Assembly (NCBI GenBank): GCA_002839095.1
Contig: PGXL01000002.1
Span: forward strand, 62,001 to 126,000
Reading direction: 5' to 3'
Source of the DNA: Tenericutes bacterium HGW-Tenericutes-2
Lineage (GTDB): Bacteria > Bacillota_I > Bacilli_A > Acholeplasmatales > Acholeplasmataceae
Length of the DNA: 64,000 nucleotides
The translations under genes and the position numbers were made by a program. Positions 34,216 to 44,997 of this stretch are shown here, in pieces. Each line of letters begins with the position of its first letter. Positions within the stretch are counted from its first letter, which is position 1. The notes under the pieces were generated by a model. The model was not told the DNA's origin, searched no databases, and was given only the letters and a program-made list of their open reading frames with translations.

Positions 34216-35098
34216 TCATAAGTCTGGATTTATCGCGATTGTTGGCAGACCAAATGTTGGGAAATCAACATTAATCAATCAATTGATAGGTGAAAAGATC
34301 GCGATTATGAGTCCTAAGCCACAAACGACTAGAAATCGAATTTTAGGCGTGCTATCAACAGATGAATATCAAATGATCTTTGTCGATACCCCAGGCATGC
34401 ACAAGGGAAGAGATTTACTTAACAAGTCAATCGATAAGGTTGCAGTATCTTCAATTAATGATGTCGATATCGTCTTATTTGTTGTTGATTCAATGAAGGG
34501 TGCAGCAGAGGATCACATCATCGATTACTTTAGAGGAATAAAAATACCAGTATTCTTGGTCATCAATAAAATCGATGAGCTAAAAAATAAATCAGCAATC
34601 GATGAAATCATTATTAGCTATTTAAATGCCTATCCTTTTGAGGGTGTCATTCCAATTTCAGCAAAGGAAAAAACGCATTTAAATCGTTTGATCGAAATGC
34701 TAGTTCCTTTATTAGAGGAAGGGCCTGAGTTTTTCCCTGCTGATATGAAAAGTGACCAAAGTGAAGAAAAGCTTATGTCTGAGCTAATCAGAGAAAAGAT
34801 TTTATATCATACCGAACAAGAGGTTCCTCACGCTGTAGCGGTTGTGATTGAATCCTTAGTAGAAAACCCTGAATTAAACACATTAGATGTGACTGCATTA
34901 ATTATTGTTGAACGCACTACGCAAAAACAAATATTAATCGGTAAGGGTGGAGAAAAGATTAAAAAGATCGGCACCGAAGCGAGAAAAGAAATCAATTCCT
35001 TATTAAACACAAAGATTCATCTTACCCTATGGGTTAAGATTAAAAAGGATTGGAGAAATAGACCGAATGACTTAAAGGCATTTGGCTATGGTGAGTAA
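34208..35098 (+). CDS. era: GTPase Era
   Basis: Era binds GTP and the 3' end of 16S rRNA during 30S assembly. The 296-residue protein has G1 GRPNVGKS (13-20), G3 DTPG near 62, G4 NKID near 123, and a C-terminal KH domain (about 200-290, LIGKGGEKIKKIG). I choose ATG 34208 (8-base overlap with cdd, ATGAGTAG); ATG 34193 adds five residues. Neither has a strong ribosome binding site, so coupling to cdd is likely. Confidence 0.95.
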   Translation: MSSHKSGFIAIVGRPNVGKSTLINQLIGEKIAIMSPKPQTTRNRILGVLSTDEYQMIFVDTPGMHKGRDLLNKSIDKVAVSSINDVDIVLFVVDSMKGAAEDHIIDYFRGIKIPVFLVINKIDELKNKSAIDEIIISYLNAYPFEGVIPISAKEKTHLNRLIEMLVPLLEEGPEFFPADMKSDQSEEKLMSELIREKILYHTEQEVPHAVAVVIESLVENPELNTLDVTALIIVERTTQKQILIGKGGEKIKKIGTEARKEINSLLNTKIHLTLWVKIKKDWRNRPNDLKAFGYGE

Positions 35099-35756
35099 TT
35101 CAATGGAAGGGCTCATTTACCGGGTACAACCCTATCAGGAAAATGCGAGACTTTTATTTGTTTATACTCCAAAGGGTAAGAAAACATTGCTTGCTCAAGG
35201 TTCACAAAAGATGAATCAAGTCTCAAGAGTACTTTCTCAGTTTTTAACTCATATAGAGTTTAAGGACTCAGAAAAATCATTTGTTACACTTGCAGAATCT
35301 AAGATATTAAATGATTTTTCGTTGGTAAAAAATGATTTTCATCAAACAAAAAGCGCAGCACTTATTTTAGAGATTATTGATCATTTAATTGTCGAAAACT
35401 ACAATCATCAACAAATCTATCATGAAATGATGCTTGCGTTATCTGCTTCAAATATCTTAGAATCTTCAATAAGCTTTGCTTTAAAGATTTTAAAGCCGCT
35501 AGGATATCCTTTGGATTTATCTGGTGATGGTAGAAAAATTAAGGGCATCAATATTGAAAAGGGTGGTTTAGTTTACCAGGGTGAACTTGATTATCTAGAT
35601 TTAGATGTTAAAGATGCGATAACCCTATTAAAACTTACATTAATGCCTTATACTGAACTAGAATCACTGGATCAAGAGATTCTTTCTAAAATAAAAGGAT
35701 TTATTTTAAAATATTACCAGTTTCATTTACAAACTACACTAAAAAATCTACAATAG
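35088..35756 (+). CDS. recO: DNA repair protein RecO
   Basis: RecO helps RecR load RecA onto SSB-coated single strands. The 222-residue protein has the N-terminal OB fold (about 1-80, with YTPKGKKTLLAQGSQK) and a helical C-terminal domain. It contains no cysteines at all, so the zinc site found in Bacillus RecO is absent, and it is about 30 residues shorter. Identity rests on N-terminal pattern and position between era and glyS. ATG 35088, nine bases after AAAGG; it overlaps era by 11 bases. Confidence 0.85.
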   Translation: MVSNSMEGLIYRVQPYQENARLLFVYTPKGKKTLLAQGSQKMNQVSRVLSQFLTHIEFKDSEKSFVTLAESKILNDFSLVKNDFHQTKSAALILEIIDHLIVENYNHQQIYHEMMLALSASNILESSISFALKILKPLGYPLDLSGDGRKIKGINIEKGGLVYQGELDYLDLDVKDAITLLKLTLMPYTELESLDQEILSKIKGFILKYYQFHLQTTLKNLQ

Positions 35757-35776
35757 ACATTAAAGGATGTGTTCAC

Positions 35777-37147
35777 ATGGTTACATTAGATATGATTGTT
35801 CAATACGCAAAAACCACTGGCTTTATTTATCAAGGAAGCGAATTATATGGTGGGCTTGCAAATACTTGGGACTATGGTCCTTTAGGAAGCCTTCTTAAGA
35901 AGAATATTAAGAATGCATGGGTTCAAAAATTTCAAAGAGAAAGTGCGAATAACGTCTTATTAGACAGTTCGATTCTTTTAAATAGCGAAGTATGGAAGGC
36001 TAGCGGACACGTTGGTGGCTTTAGCGACCCTCTAACAGAATGTAAGAGCTGTAATCAAAGATTTAGAGCAGATAAATTAATTGAAGAGCATGATCATTCA
36101 GTCAATGCAGATGGTTGGGATACAGATAAGATGTATAACTACCTAATAGAAAATAAGGTGAAGTGCCCAAGCTGTGGAAAAACAGATTTTCTTCCAATTC
36201 GTAAATTTAATATGATGTTTCAAACCTTTCAGGGTGTAGTTTTAGAGCAAGCAAATCAAATTTATCTAAGACCTGAAACGGCACAAGGAATTTTTATTCA
36301 GTTTAAAAACATTCAAAGATCAACTAGAAAAAAGGTTCCATTTGGAGTATGTCAGGTTGGTAAATCATTTAGAAATGAAATTACCCCAGGTAACTTCATT
36401 TTCAGAACAAGAGAATTCGAACAAATGGAAATGGAATTCTTTGTTAAGCCTGGAACTGAAATGGAATACTTCGAGTATTGGAAATCATTTTGCATGAATT
36501 GGTTAACCAATTTAGGTTTAAAGAGAGAAAATCTTGAATTTGATGATCATAAGCCTGAGGCATTAAGTCATTATTCGAATGCGACAACAGATATTCGCTA
36601 TAGATTCCCATGGGGATTTGATGAATTATGGGGGATTGCGTCTAGAACTGATTATGATTTGAAGGCACATCAACTTCACTCAGGTGAAAACCTAACCTAT
36701 TTAGACCCAGATACCAATGAAAAGTATCTACCCTATGTTGTAGAACCAGCAGTTGGTGTGGAAAGATTAGTTTTAGCATTTTTAACAGATGCACTAGATG
36801 AAGAAACATTAGATAGTGGAGATACACGCCAAATACTAAGAATTCATCCAGCGCTTGCTCCATATAAAGCAGCAATCCTTCCTTTAATGAAAAAGGAACA
36901 TGCAGATAAAGCATTTGAAATCTATACTGAGCTAACTAAATATTTTGATGTGATCTATGATGAAACACAAAATATCGGTAAAAGATATCGTAGACAGGAT
37001 GCAATTGGAACCTACCTATGTATTACCGTAGACCACGATACAGCAGCTGACAATTCAGTAACTGTTCGTAATAGGGATACAATGGAACAGGTTCGTATCC
37101 CAATCAAAGAATTAAGAGGCTATATCGAAGAACAATCTAAATTCTAA
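35777..37147 (+). CDS. glyS: Glycyl-tRNA synthetase (homodimeric, GRS1 type)
   Basis: A 456-residue class II synthetase of the alpha2 form, with YGGLANTWDYGPLG near 25, a zinc-binding insert with Cys pairs (CKSC near 94, CPSC near 136), motif 2 FRNEITPG near 202, and the C-terminal anticodon-binding domain (about 355-456). Charges tRNA-Gly. The start at ATG 35777 follows AAAGGATG. Only 20 bases separate it from recO, so no T-box leader is possible; it is co-transcribed with the era-rpoD run. Confidence 0.95.
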   Translation: MVTLDMIVQYAKTTGFIYQGSELYGGLANTWDYGPLGSLLKKNIKNAWVQKFQRESANNVLLDSSILLNSEVWKASGHVGGFSDPLTECKSCNQRFRADKLIEEHDHSVNADGWDTDKMYNYLIENKVKCPSCGKTDFLPIRKFNMMFQTFQGVVLEQANQIYLRPETAQGIFIQFKNIQRSTRKKVPFGVCQVGKSFRNEITPGNFIFRTREFEQMEMEFFVKPGTEMEYFEYWKSFCMNWLTNLGLKRENLEFDDHKPEALSHYSNATTDIRYRFPWGFDELWGIASRTDYDLKAHQLHSGENLTYLDPDTNEKYLPYVVEPAVGVERLVLAFLTDALDEETLDSGDTRQILRIHPALAPYKAAILPLMKKEHADKAFEIYTELTKYFDVIYDETQNIGKRYRRQDAIGTYLCITVDHDTAADNSVTVRNRDTMEQVRIPIKELRGYIEEQSKF

Positions 37148-37163
37148 AAAAAGGAGGGAAACC

Positions 37164-38903
37164 ATGGACAATAAGCTACTCGATGAAATCAATGAGAAAA
37201 CAGCGATTGTTGACTTAGTCAGTGAGTTCGTCTCACTTTCAAAAAAAGGCAAGAACTTCATGGGTTTATGTCCCTTCCATCAGGAAAAAACACCAAGCTT
37301 TTCAGTTTCTCCTGAAAAAAATATCGCAATGTGTATGAGCTGTCATGAAGGCGGAAACCCAATCAATTTCTACCGTAAAATCAAAAACATCTCATTAAAT
37401 GAAGCAGCACAAGAATTAGCACTTCGTGCAGGTATTGAAATCAAGGATGTTAAAATCAAAAAAGACCCCTACGAAAATTTTTATAAGCTGATGAATGAGG
37501 TTTCCTCATTTTATAGCTTTAATTTGAAAAATAGTGAAAAGGGTCAAGAGGCTTTATCCTACCTATATAAAAGACAAATGACGGATGAATTAATCGATCA
37601 CTTTAGATTAGGCTACGCACCAACTCACGGTGATGCACTTTATCAGCTCTTAAAGGATAAAGGATACGCAGTATCTGATATGATTAAGCTTGGAGTTGTT
37701 AAACAAAAGGATGATGGTTCATATTACGATTTATTTTCAGATCGTATCATCTTTCCTATCACAAACCCGAAGGGTTTAGTTGTTGGTTTAAGTGGAAGAA
37801 CGATGAGTGCCAAGGAATCAGTAAAATATATCAACAGTCCTGAAACAGTCATCTTTAAAAAAGGTTTACTGCTCTATCATTTATATGAAGCATTAAATGA
37901 TATTAGAGTTGAAAAACAAGTGGTTTTATATGAAGGATTCTTCGATGTCATCAGCTCCTATAGTGCTGGTGTAAAAAATGGAGTTGCTACCATGGGTACA
38001 GCCCTAACGAAGGATCAAGCAAAATTGATACGAAGTGTCGCTCCATCTGTTATTATTGCTTACGATGGTGATATGGCTGGTCTCAAGGCATCTGACCATG
38101 CGATACCTATTCTAGAAAAAGAAACACTCAAGGTTGAAGTATTATCCATTCCTGAAAAAATGGATCCAGACGACTTCGTGAAGTCATATGGTCCAGAAAA
38201 GTTTGAAGCGCTTTTTGGTGAGTATACGCTAGATGCATATGCATTTAGATACAATTACTACAAAATAGGTAAAAACCTACAAAATGCCAATGACTTAAAG
38301 GAATTCAAGAAACAAGTGATGACGATGATACAGTCATCCGATAGTTCGATTCGTGCATTTTATGTACAAAAGCTATCGACCGAATTGAATATTCCACTTT
38401 CCGAATTGGAGTTTAAAAGAAAACCTCCAACTGTAGTGGAACCTGTTATACCAAAGGCTGAACGGCCAAGGATGTTAAACAAGAATGAAAAAGCGGAACG
38501 CATCTTAATCTTTTCCATGTTAAGATCAAGAGATGTATGCATGAATGTCGTTAAAGAACTTAAACCGACAGACTTTGCAGATCACATCACCGCGACTATC
38601 CGTATCCAATTGGAGCACTATTATGAAGATCATCTAGAGTTTAATTTAAACGAATTTTTAGATGGACTTGCGAGTGACCAAAGGGAGCACATGGAAAAAA
38701 ATTTATTGAAAGATATGTATTGGGTCAATAATTTTTCGACTTCTGATGAAGAAATTGAAAATTATATTCGACTAATCAAGGAAGCTAATTTGAAGAGAAG
38801 ATATGATTATCTAAATGATAAGATAAACAACTTAGAAGAATATAGTGAACACTTGGTTAAGGAAAGAGACGCAATCAAGCTTCAATTGATGAAGAAAAAT
38901 TAG
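37164..38903 (+). CDS. dnaG: DNA primase
   Basis: Makes RNA primers at the replication fork. The 579-residue protein has the CHC2 zinc finger (Cys36, His39, Cys57, Cys60), the RNA polymerase core and Toprim fold (YEGFFDVIS near 257 and IAYDGDMAG near 298), and a C-terminal helicase-binding region from about 430. Strong AAGGAGGG precedes ATG 37164. It sits between glyS and rpoD, the classical macromolecular-synthesis arrangement. Confidence 0.96.
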   Translation: MDNKLLDEINEKTAIVDLVSEFVSLSKKGKNFMGLCPFHQEKTPSFSVSPEKNIAMCMSCHEGGNPINFYRKIKNISLNEAAQELALRAGIEIKDVKIKKDPYENFYKLMNEVSSFYSFNLKNSEKGQEALSYLYKRQMTDELIDHFRLGYAPTHGDALYQLLKDKGYAVSDMIKLGVVKQKDDGSYYDLFSDRIIFPITNPKGLVVGLSGRTMSAKESVKYINSPETVIFKKGLLLYHLYEALNDIRVEKQVVLYEGFFDVISSYSAGVKNGVATMGTALTKDQAKLIRSVAPSVIIAYDGDMAGLKASDHAIPILEKETLKVEVLSIPEKMDPDDFVKSYGPEKFEALFGEYTLDAYAFRYNYYKIGKNLQNANDLKEFKKQVMTMIQSSDSSIRAFYVQKLSTELNIPLSELEFKRKPPTVVEPVIPKAERPRMLNKNEKAERILIFSMLRSRDVCMNVVKELKPTDFADHITATIRIQLEHYYEDHLEFNLNEFLDGLASDQREHMEKNLLKDMYWVNNFSTSDEEIENYIRLIKEANLKRRYDYLNDKINNLEEYSEHLVKERDAIKLQLMKKN

Positions 38904-38913
38904 GAGGTATACT

Positions 38914-40173
38914 GTGGATCGAGAAAAAATAATTGCACAATTAATCAAAAAAGCTGGCAAAGATAAGTTTTTAAACCAAGAGGATGTCACTCCTTTCGCT
39001 AATCTAAACAGTGAAGACTATTTTGAAATTGAAAGAGCGCTTTTAAACGAGGATATTGATATCATCGCCTTAGAAGATCTTGAAGATGAAGAAGAAACTA
39101 CTGCTGTTTTAGAAATCGAAGAGGATGATGATGACGAGGTTGAGTTTGAATTAGAGGAAGAAGAACCAGATGATCTATCTCTAAGCGGACTTGAAGTTGA
39201 GGAAGAAGAATTAATCAACATTGAAACCATCGCATCCAATATCAAGATTGATGACCCAGTACGTATGTATTTAAAGGAAATCGGTCAAATTCCTCTACTC
39301 AATCATGAAGATGAAAAGAAATATGCTGTTGCAGTTTCTAATGGAAGATATGCCAAAGAACAGCTTGATGAAATCAAGGAAGGTTTATTAGAACTTGATG
39401 AAGCTGACGTTGATGAACTCAAAAGAGCATTAGAAAAAGCACATCATGCTAAAAATAAGCTTGTTGAAGCGAACTACCGTTTGGTTGTATCGATTGCTAA
39501 GCGTTATGTTGGAAGAGGTTTATTATTCCTAGATTTAATTCAAGAAGGTAATATGGGCTTAATGCGTGCAGTCGATAAATTCGACTACGAAAAGGGTTTT
39601 AAGTTTTCAACCTATGCAACATGGTGGATTCGTCAAGCAATCACACGTGCTGTAGCCGACCAAGCAAGAACAATTCGTATTCCAGTCCATATGGTTGAAA
39701 CCATTAACAAAATGATTCGTATTCAAAGACAACTCATCCAGGATTTAGGAAGAGAACCTTCCTTAGAGGAAATCGCACAAAAAATGGGAATTACACCTGA
39801 AAAGGTTCAAAATATCCAAAGAATTGCGAAGGAACCTATTTCATTAGAAGCACATGTCGGTGAGGAAGAAGATTCATCATTAGGTGACTTTATCTCAGAT
39901 CCAAATGCACTCACTCCTCATGAATTTATGCTACAAGAAATGGTGAAGCAAACCTTAGATGAAGTTCTAGAAACTTTAACTGATCGTGAAGAAAAGGTCT
40001 TACGTTTGAGATACGGTTTATTTGATGGAAAGAATCATACATTAGAAGAAGTAGGTCGTGAATTTGGCGTAACACGTGAACGTATTCGTCAGATTGAAGC
40101 AAAGGCATTAAGAAAACTAAGAAGTCCATCAAGACAAAACAAACTGCGCGAATTTTATTATGGCAAGAAGTAA
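38914..40173 (+). CDS. rpoD: Primary RNA polymerase sigma factor
   Basis: The housekeeping sigma factor (SigA), 419 residues. An N-terminal region 1.1 is followed by a very acidic stretch (about 45-105), region 1.2 [16 protein letters not shown] near 116, region 2 with [13 protein letters not shown] near 230 that melts the -10 box, region 3, and region 4 with [20 protein letters not shown] near 375 that reads the -35. The start is GTG 38914 after AGGAGGT. It overlaps trmK by 14 bases. The TTGACA/TATAAT promoters in this window fit its recognition regions. Confidence 0.97.
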   Translation: MDREKIIAQLIKKAGKDKFLNQEDVTPFANLNSEDYFEIERALLNEDIDIIALEDLEDEEETTAVLEIEEDDDDEVEFELEEEEPDDLSLSGLEVEEEELINIETIASNIKIDDPVRMYLKEIGQIPLLNHEDEKKYAVAVSNGRYAKEQLDEIKEGLLELDEADVDELKRALEKAHHAKNKLVEANYRLVVSIAKRYVGRGLLFLDLIQEGNMGLMRAVDKFDYEKGFKFSTYATWWIRQAITRAVADQARTIRIPVHMVETINKMIRIQRQLIQDLGREPSLEEIAQKMGITPEKVQNIQRIAKEPISLEAHVGEEEDSSLGDFISDPNALTPHEFMLQEMVKQTLDEVLETLTDREEKVLRLRYGLFDGKNHTLEEVGREFGVTRERIRQIEAKALRKLRSPSRQNKLREFYYGKK

Positions 40174-40789
40174 GAGAATTCTCTTCCTAGCTGAATTAAC
40201 CCAAGGATATCATTCAGTTCTAGATATTGGTACAGATCATGGATTTGTATTAGAAAAAGCCTTTGAAAAGGGTTATATCCAAAAAGGTATTGCTAGTGAT
40301 CTACGGGAACAACCTTTAAAATCTGCAAAAAACAATTTAAAAAACTATCCAGTGACATTTGTCATCTCGGATGGTTTTTTAGCTATCAAAGAGGACTATG
40401 ATTTAGCAATTATTGCTGGTATGGGTGCTCATTTAATTAAAGACATCATGAATCACGCACCAAAAAAGGATATCACCTATATACTTCAGCCAAATGATAA
40501 GACAGATATATTAAGAGAATATTTAATGAATCATGGATTTTCTATAATCGATGAATATCTCGTTAAGGATAAATTTTACTATGTAATTTTAAAGGTAAAA
40601 AGAGGCGAGTCCAAGCTAACTCCAGAGGATATTCTTTTAGGACCTATCCTAAGACATAAGCCTGAATCGCGAGTGCTATATGATTATAAATTAAAACAAA
40701 TCGATAAAATATATGAAAATGCAGATGAAAAAAGAAGAGAAGAATTGGATGCAATGCGTAAAATATATAAAAATATCGAAATATGTTAA
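40160..40789 (+). CDS. trmK: tRNA (adenine22-N1)-methyltransferase
   Basis: TrmK forms m1A22 in the D-loop of tRNAs. The 209-residue protein has the SAM-binding LDIGTDHGF near 22, [17 protein letters not shown] near 45, [10 protein letters not shown] near 83 (NPPY-like position) and the LQPN motif near 108, all typical of the COG2384 family. ATG 40160 overlaps rpoD; the sigA-trmK order is conserved in Bacillota, where a Nif3-like gene usually follows but is absent here. Confidence 0.9.
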   Translation: MARSKRILFLAELTQGYHSVLDIGTDHGFVLEKAFEKGYIQKGIASDLREQPLKSAKNNLKNYPVTFVISDGFLAIKEDYDLAIIAGMGAHLIKDIMNHAPKKDITYILQPNDKTDILREYLMNHGFSIIDEYLVKDKFYYVILKVKRGESKLTPEDILLGPILRHKPESRVLYDYKLKQIDKIYENADEKRREELDAMRKIYKNIEIC

Positions 40790-40811
40790 AATTTATATAT
40801 AGCAATTTCAC

Positions 40812-40840
40812 TTTACATGTATGTATATATTAGGTAAAAT
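40812..40840 (+). promoter_or_regulatory. Promoter of the marR/ABC exporter operon
   Basis: TTTACA (40812-40817), 17-bp spacer, TAAAAT (40835-40840). Confidence 0.65.
40814..40825. promoter_or_regulatory. Candidate MarR operator
   Basis: TACAT-GT-ATGTA is a perfect inverted repeat overlapping the -35 box and the start of the spacer. MarR proteins often bind such AT-rich palindromes in their own promoters. Confidence 0.5.
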
Positions 40841-40883
40841 AGTCTATGGGCACTTATGGAGCACTATGGAGGAGGAAAGAAAG

Positions 40884-41312
40884 TTGAAGGAATATAGAAC
40901 TTTACAAAAGTTGGATCGTTCAATGCAAACTTTTAGAAGAAGTGGAATTTATAAGAGAGCAAAGACATCCTTAAGTGATGCAGATATTATGGTTTTGTTT
41001 TGTATCGCATTTTGTGATTTAAATCAAAAGGTTAAGCTATCTGATGTAGCAAAAACACTTCGGGTAACACTTCCCGCAGTTACACATAAAGTCAATGATC
41101 TAGTGGATAAGAACTACGTAGAAAAAGAAACATCATCTAAAGATTTACGTATCACATATATAAAGCTTACCCCTCAAGGGAAGGCATACGTAGAATTAGT
41201 TAAAGATGAATATTATAAGCCTCTTAAGGATCTTGTTAAGCATCTTGGAGAAGAGGACACACAAACTTTCATGCGTATCCTAGACAAAATTAGTCAGTTA
41301 GGAAAGATGTAA
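40884..41312 (+). CDS. MarR-family transcriptional regulator
   Basis: A 142-residue winged-helix regulator: an N-terminal dimer helix, HTH with KLSDVAKTLRVTLPAVTHKVNDL (about 50-75) and a wing with DLRITYIKLTPQGKAYV, typical MarR features. TTG 40884 is the best start because AGGAGG lies eight bases upstream; ATG 40866 would put that site inside the gene. Directly upstream of a two-gene ABC exporter, so it probably represses the exporter until a ligand binds. The ligand is unknown. Confidence 0.87.
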   Translation: MKEYRTLQKLDRSMQTFRRSGIYKRAKTSLSDADIMVLFCIAFCDLNQKVKLSDVAKTLRVTLPAVTHKVNDLVDKNYVEKETSSKDLRITYIKLTPQGKAYVELVKDEYYKPLKDLVKHLGEEDTQTFMRILDKISQLGKM

Positions 41313-41326
41313 AAGTCTTTCCTTTT
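41301..41326 (+). terminator. Attenuator-like hairpin between marR and the exporter genes
   Basis: GGAAAGA and TCTTTCC pair around an 8-base loop, then TTTT. It overlaps the end of marR and could let only part of the transcripts reach the ABC genes. Confidence 0.55.
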
Positions 41327-41348
41327 CATTAGAAAGAAGGGGTTTTTC

Positions 41349-43094
41349 TTGATTAAGGCACTTAAATTTTTAAAGCCCTATAAGTGGGGAGTTTTATTCG
41401 TTTTTATTTTTGTCGGGCTGCGCGCTTTTCTAGATCTTTTATTACCTTTAGTTTTAGGACTACTTGTAAATGAAGGGATAGGTCTAGGGGAAAACTCTGT
41501 CGATCCCAATATTCAAAAAATTTGGGAGTACGCAATCTTGATGCTAGCAGCAACAGTAATTAGTATTATCATTACAATTATTAGTGGCTACACCGAATCT
41601 AGAATTTCTGCATCATTCGCACTCGATTTAAGAAGAGCTGTATATAAAAAGATCCAACAATTCTCGCTAAGAGAAATGGATCATTTTACGACTTCTTCAT
41701 TAATTACTAGATCTACTAATGACATTCAACAGCTTCAAGGTATTGTCAATACATTACTCAGAATGATTATTTTATCACCATTTTTAGCAATCGGAGCGAT
41801 TGCTTTTTCGATTGCTCAGCATCCGACTTTATCGATGTTACTCATTGTTTCAGTCATTAGCTTAGTCGTGATGATGGTCATCATTTTTTCAATCACACTA
41901 CCAAGATTTCAATTGGTTCAAAAGCTCGTTGATAAACTCAATTTAGTAACTAGAGAAAATCTAACAGGTCTAAGAGTTGTACGTGCATATAATACGCAAA
42001 GCTATCAAGCAAAGCGTATTGATGATACAAGCTATGAGTCAATGAAATTAAATATTTTCGTGAATAGAGTCATGAGTTTTATGTGGCCAACCATGGGATT
42101 AATCATGGGTTTAACTTCACTCGCAATTGTATATTTAGGAGCTGAATTTTTCATTGGTATCGATGGTTTTGACCCAGGTACAATGATGGCATTAATGCAA
42201 TATTCGATGCGTGCAATTATGGCGTTTATGTTTCTAACATTTATCTTTATTATGATACCTAGAGCATCTATTTCTGCGAAGCGTATTATGGAAGTTTTAG
42301 AAATGGAAATTGATATTAATGATCCTGTGAATCCGGTATCATTACCAAGTGATATGAAGGGTGAAGTGACATTTCAAAATGTCTCATTTCAATATCCAGA
42401 TGCACAGGAACCAGTCTTATCCAATATAACATTTACAGCAAAACCAGGTACTGTTACAGCATTTATTGGCTCAACTGGATCAGGAAAATCGACACTGATT
42501 AATTTAATTCCACGCTTTTATGAACGCTCACATGGTGATATTTTAATCGATGGAATTGATATTAAGGATATGACTCAGCATGATCTACATAGCCTGATGG
42601 GATACGTTCCACAAAAGGGTGTTTTATTCGGTGGAACTATTCGCCAAAACATTCTATTTGGTAAGGATGAAGATGATGAAGAGTTAATGATTAAGGCGGC
42701 GAAAATCGCCCAAGCAAAGGATTTCATAGATGAGATGGAGGATAAGTATGAACATAACATCTCCCAGGGTGGAACCAACGTTTCAGGCGGTCAACGTCAA
42801 CGTTTAAGCATCGCTAGAGCGATTGCTAAAGGTCCATTAATTTATATCTTTGATGACTCATTTTCAGCGCTTGATTATAAGACAGATCAAAAGCTTAGAA
42901 AGATGCTTGATAAGGAAGTATCAGCTACTAAATTAATTGTTGCACAAAGAATTAATACGATCCGTCATGCAGATCAAATTATTGTATTAGACCAAGGAAC
43001 AATCGTTGGTAAGGGAACACATGAAGAACTACTTATATCATGTTCAGTTTATCAAGAAATTGCCTCCTCACAGCTATCAAAGGAGGAGATGTAA
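41349..43094 (+). CDS. ABC exporter, degenerate-site half of a second heterodimer
   Basis: A 581-residue multidrug-type exporter: six membrane helices (to about 310), then an ATPase domain with Walker A GSTGSGKS near 375, signature VSGGQRQR near 477 and Walker B IYIFDDS near 500, where Asp replaces the catalytic Glu. The partner follows after one base. TTG 41349 is the start, after AGAAAGAAGGGG. Regulated together with the MarR gene upstream. The pair is of LmrCD/BmrCD type by architecture; substrate unknown. Confidence 0.88.
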   Translation: MIKALKFLKPYKWGVLFVFIFVGLRAFLDLLLPLVLGLLVNEGIGLGENSVDPNIQKIWEYAILMLAATVISIIITIISGYTESRISASFALDLRRAVYKKIQQFSLREMDHFTTSSLITRSTNDIQQLQGIVNTLLRMIILSPFLAIGAIAFSIAQHPTLSMLLIVSVISLVVMMVIIFSITLPRFQLVQKLVDKLNLVTRENLTGLRVVRAYNTQSYQAKRIDDTSYESMKLNIFVNRVMSFMWPTMGLIMGLTSLAIVYLGAEFFIGIDGFDPGTMMALMQYSMRAIMAFMFLTFIFIMIPRASISAKRIMEVLEMEIDINDPVNPVSLPSDMKGEVTFQNVSFQYPDAQEPVLSNITFTAKPGTVTAFIGSTGSGKSTLINLIPRFYERSHGDILIDGIDIKDMTQHDLHSLMGYVPQKGVLFGGTIRQNILFGKDEDDEELMIKAAKIAQAKDFIDEMEDKYEHNISQGGTNVSGGQRQRLSIARAIAKGPLIYIFDDSFSALDYKTDQKLRKMLDKEVSATKLIVAQRINTIRHADQIIVLDQGTIVGKGTHEELLISCSVYQEIASSQLSKEEM

Positions 43095-43095
43095 G

Positions 43096-44994
43096 ATGAA
43101 CCAAAATCAAGATAAGAATAAAGATAAAAACGCTCCTCGTCCGATGATGGGTGGCGGTATGCGAGGAATGAATTATACAGAAAAACCTCAAGATTTTAAG
43201 GGAACTATGAAGAAGCTTGGAGCTTATTTAAAGCCCTTTAGAATTCGAATTTTATTCGCTGCAATCATGGCTGTGACAGCTGCATTATTATCTGTACTAT
43301 CACCATGGCTTTTAGGGTTAATCACCTCAGAGGTAGCAAGAGCATTTAAGCTAGCCTCAGAAACGAATACTGATATTATCTTTGGATTAATTAGAGTATT
43401 TCCTAATCTGAATTTATCGATTGGTGAGATAGCATTATTTATTGCAGGAACCTATTTTTTATCATTTGTTTTCAACTATTTCCAAGCCTTCTTATTAATT
43501 GGAATGACTCAAAATTTGACATATTCAATGAGAAGAGAATTATCAAGTAAGCTCAATCGATTACCACTTAAGTTTTTTGATACACAAAGCTTTGGTGACA
43601 TTTTAGGTCGAGTCACAAATGACGTGGAAACGATCAATATGACGTTAACGCAAAGTGTTTCAGAAATTTTTAGATCGATTACTTTAATTATCGGTATATT
43701 TGTGATGATGTTTATTCTATCACCCATATTAACTGGTATTGTATTTATTACAACTACACTTGCTTTAATGATTGCAGGTAAATTCGTTAAACTTTCTCAA
43801 GGCTATTTTAGAAGTCAAGCAAAATCTTTTGGTGAATTGAACGGTCACATTGAAGAAACCTATAGTGGACACACTGTAGTTAAAATCTTTAACCATCAAA
43901 AACAATCAGAGGAAGCCTTCGAGAAAATCAATGGGGATCTCTTTAAGAGTGCTGTTAAATCACAATTTATTTCAGGAATCATGTTTCCTGTTCAATTCTT
44001 TATTGGAAATATCGCATATATCGCGATTGCAGTTGTTGGAGCGTTCTTAGTGCTAACAACCAATCCATTAATAGCAATCCAAGTCGGTATTATTCAAACA
44101 TTTATTCAATATACAAGACAAATCAATCAACCAGTTCAACAAATTGGTAGTATAGCAAATGTATTACAGTCTACAGCAGCAGCTTCTGAACGTATCTTTA
44201 ATTTACTCAATGAACCAGAGGAATCAGTTGAAAGAGAAGACTTAGTTGAGCTTAAAAAGATAAAGGGTCATGTAGTTTTCAAAAATGTTTATTTTGGATA
44301 TGCTGATGATGTCGATGTGATCAAGAACTTCAGTGCTGAAATAAAACCAGGACAAAAGGTAGCTATTGTAGGACCTACTGGTGCTGGTAAAACAACCATT
44401 GTTAATCTGTTGATGCGCTTTTATGAAATTAAGTCAGGTTCAATTGAAATCGATGGTGTTGATATTAGAAACATGTCAAGAGCAAGCGTAAGAAGTTTAT
44501 TTGGTATGGTTCTTCAAGATACTTGGTTATTTGAAGGATCCGTTTATGAAAATATAACTTATGGTTCACAGGACAAAACAAAAGAAGATGTGGAAAATGC
44601 TGCAAGACTTTCTCAAACACATCACTTTATTGAATCCTTATCCGCAGGATATGATTTCCAACTGCTAGAAAATGGATCCAATATCTCTCAAGGACAAAGA
44701 CAGCTTCTAACAATTAGTAGAGCAATGCTTGCCGATCGTCCAATGCTTATTTTAGATGAAGCGACCTCATCAGTCGATACAAGAACAGAGGTTCTTATTC
44801 AACACGCGATGGAAGCACTCATGGAAAATAGAACAAGCTTTGTGATTGCACACCGCCTATCTACGATTAAGGATGCAGACGTAATCTTTGTTATGAATGA
44901 TGGTAATATTTTAGAGCAAGGAAACCACGAAGAACTACTCAAACGAGATGGATTCTACGCGAAGCTCTATTATAGTCAATTTGATACAAATTAA
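43096..44994 (+). CDS. ABC exporter, catalytic half of a second heterodimer
   Basis: A 632-residue exporter with a basic/Gly-rich N-terminal tail (about 1-35, MMGGGMRGM), six membrane helices, Walker A GPTGAGKT, signature ISQGQRQL and Walker B LILDEAT with the canonical Glu. The tail and longer first loop are usual for the LmrD/YheH-type partner. ATG 43096 follows AAAGGAGGAG, one base after the preceding stop, so both halves are made together. The ORF could be read from 43006, but that lies within the partner gene. Confidence 0.9.
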   Translation: MNQNQDKNKDKNAPRPMMGGGMRGMNYTEKPQDFKGTMKKLGAYLKPFRIRILFAAIMAVTAALLSVLSPWLLGLITSEVARAFKLASETNTDIIFGLIRVFPNLNLSIGEIALFIAGTYFLSFVFNYFQAFLLIGMTQNLTYSMRRELSSKLNRLPLKFFDTQSFGDILGRVTNDVETINMTLTQSVSEIFRSITLIIGIFVMMFILSPILTGIVFITTTLALMIAGKFVKLSQGYFRSQAKSFGELNGHIEETYSGHTVVKIFNHQKQSEEAFEKINGDLFKSAVKSQFISGIMFPVQFFIGNIAYIAIAVVGAFLVLTTNPLIAIQVGIIQTFIQYTRQINQPVQQIGSIANVLQSTAAASERIFNLLNEPEESVEREDLVELKKIKGHVVFKNVYFGYADDVDVIKNFSAEIKPGQKVAIVGPTGAGKTTIVNLLMRFYEIKSGSIEIDGVDIRNMSRASVRSLFGMVLQDTWLFEGSVYENITYGSQDKTKEDVENAARLSQTHHFIESLSAGYDFQLLENGSNISQGQRQLLTISRAMLADRPMLILDEATSSVDTRTEVLIQHAMEALMENRTSFVIAHRLSTIKDADVIFVMNDGNILEQGNHEELLKRDGFYAKLYYSQFDTN

Positions 44995-44997
44995 CAC

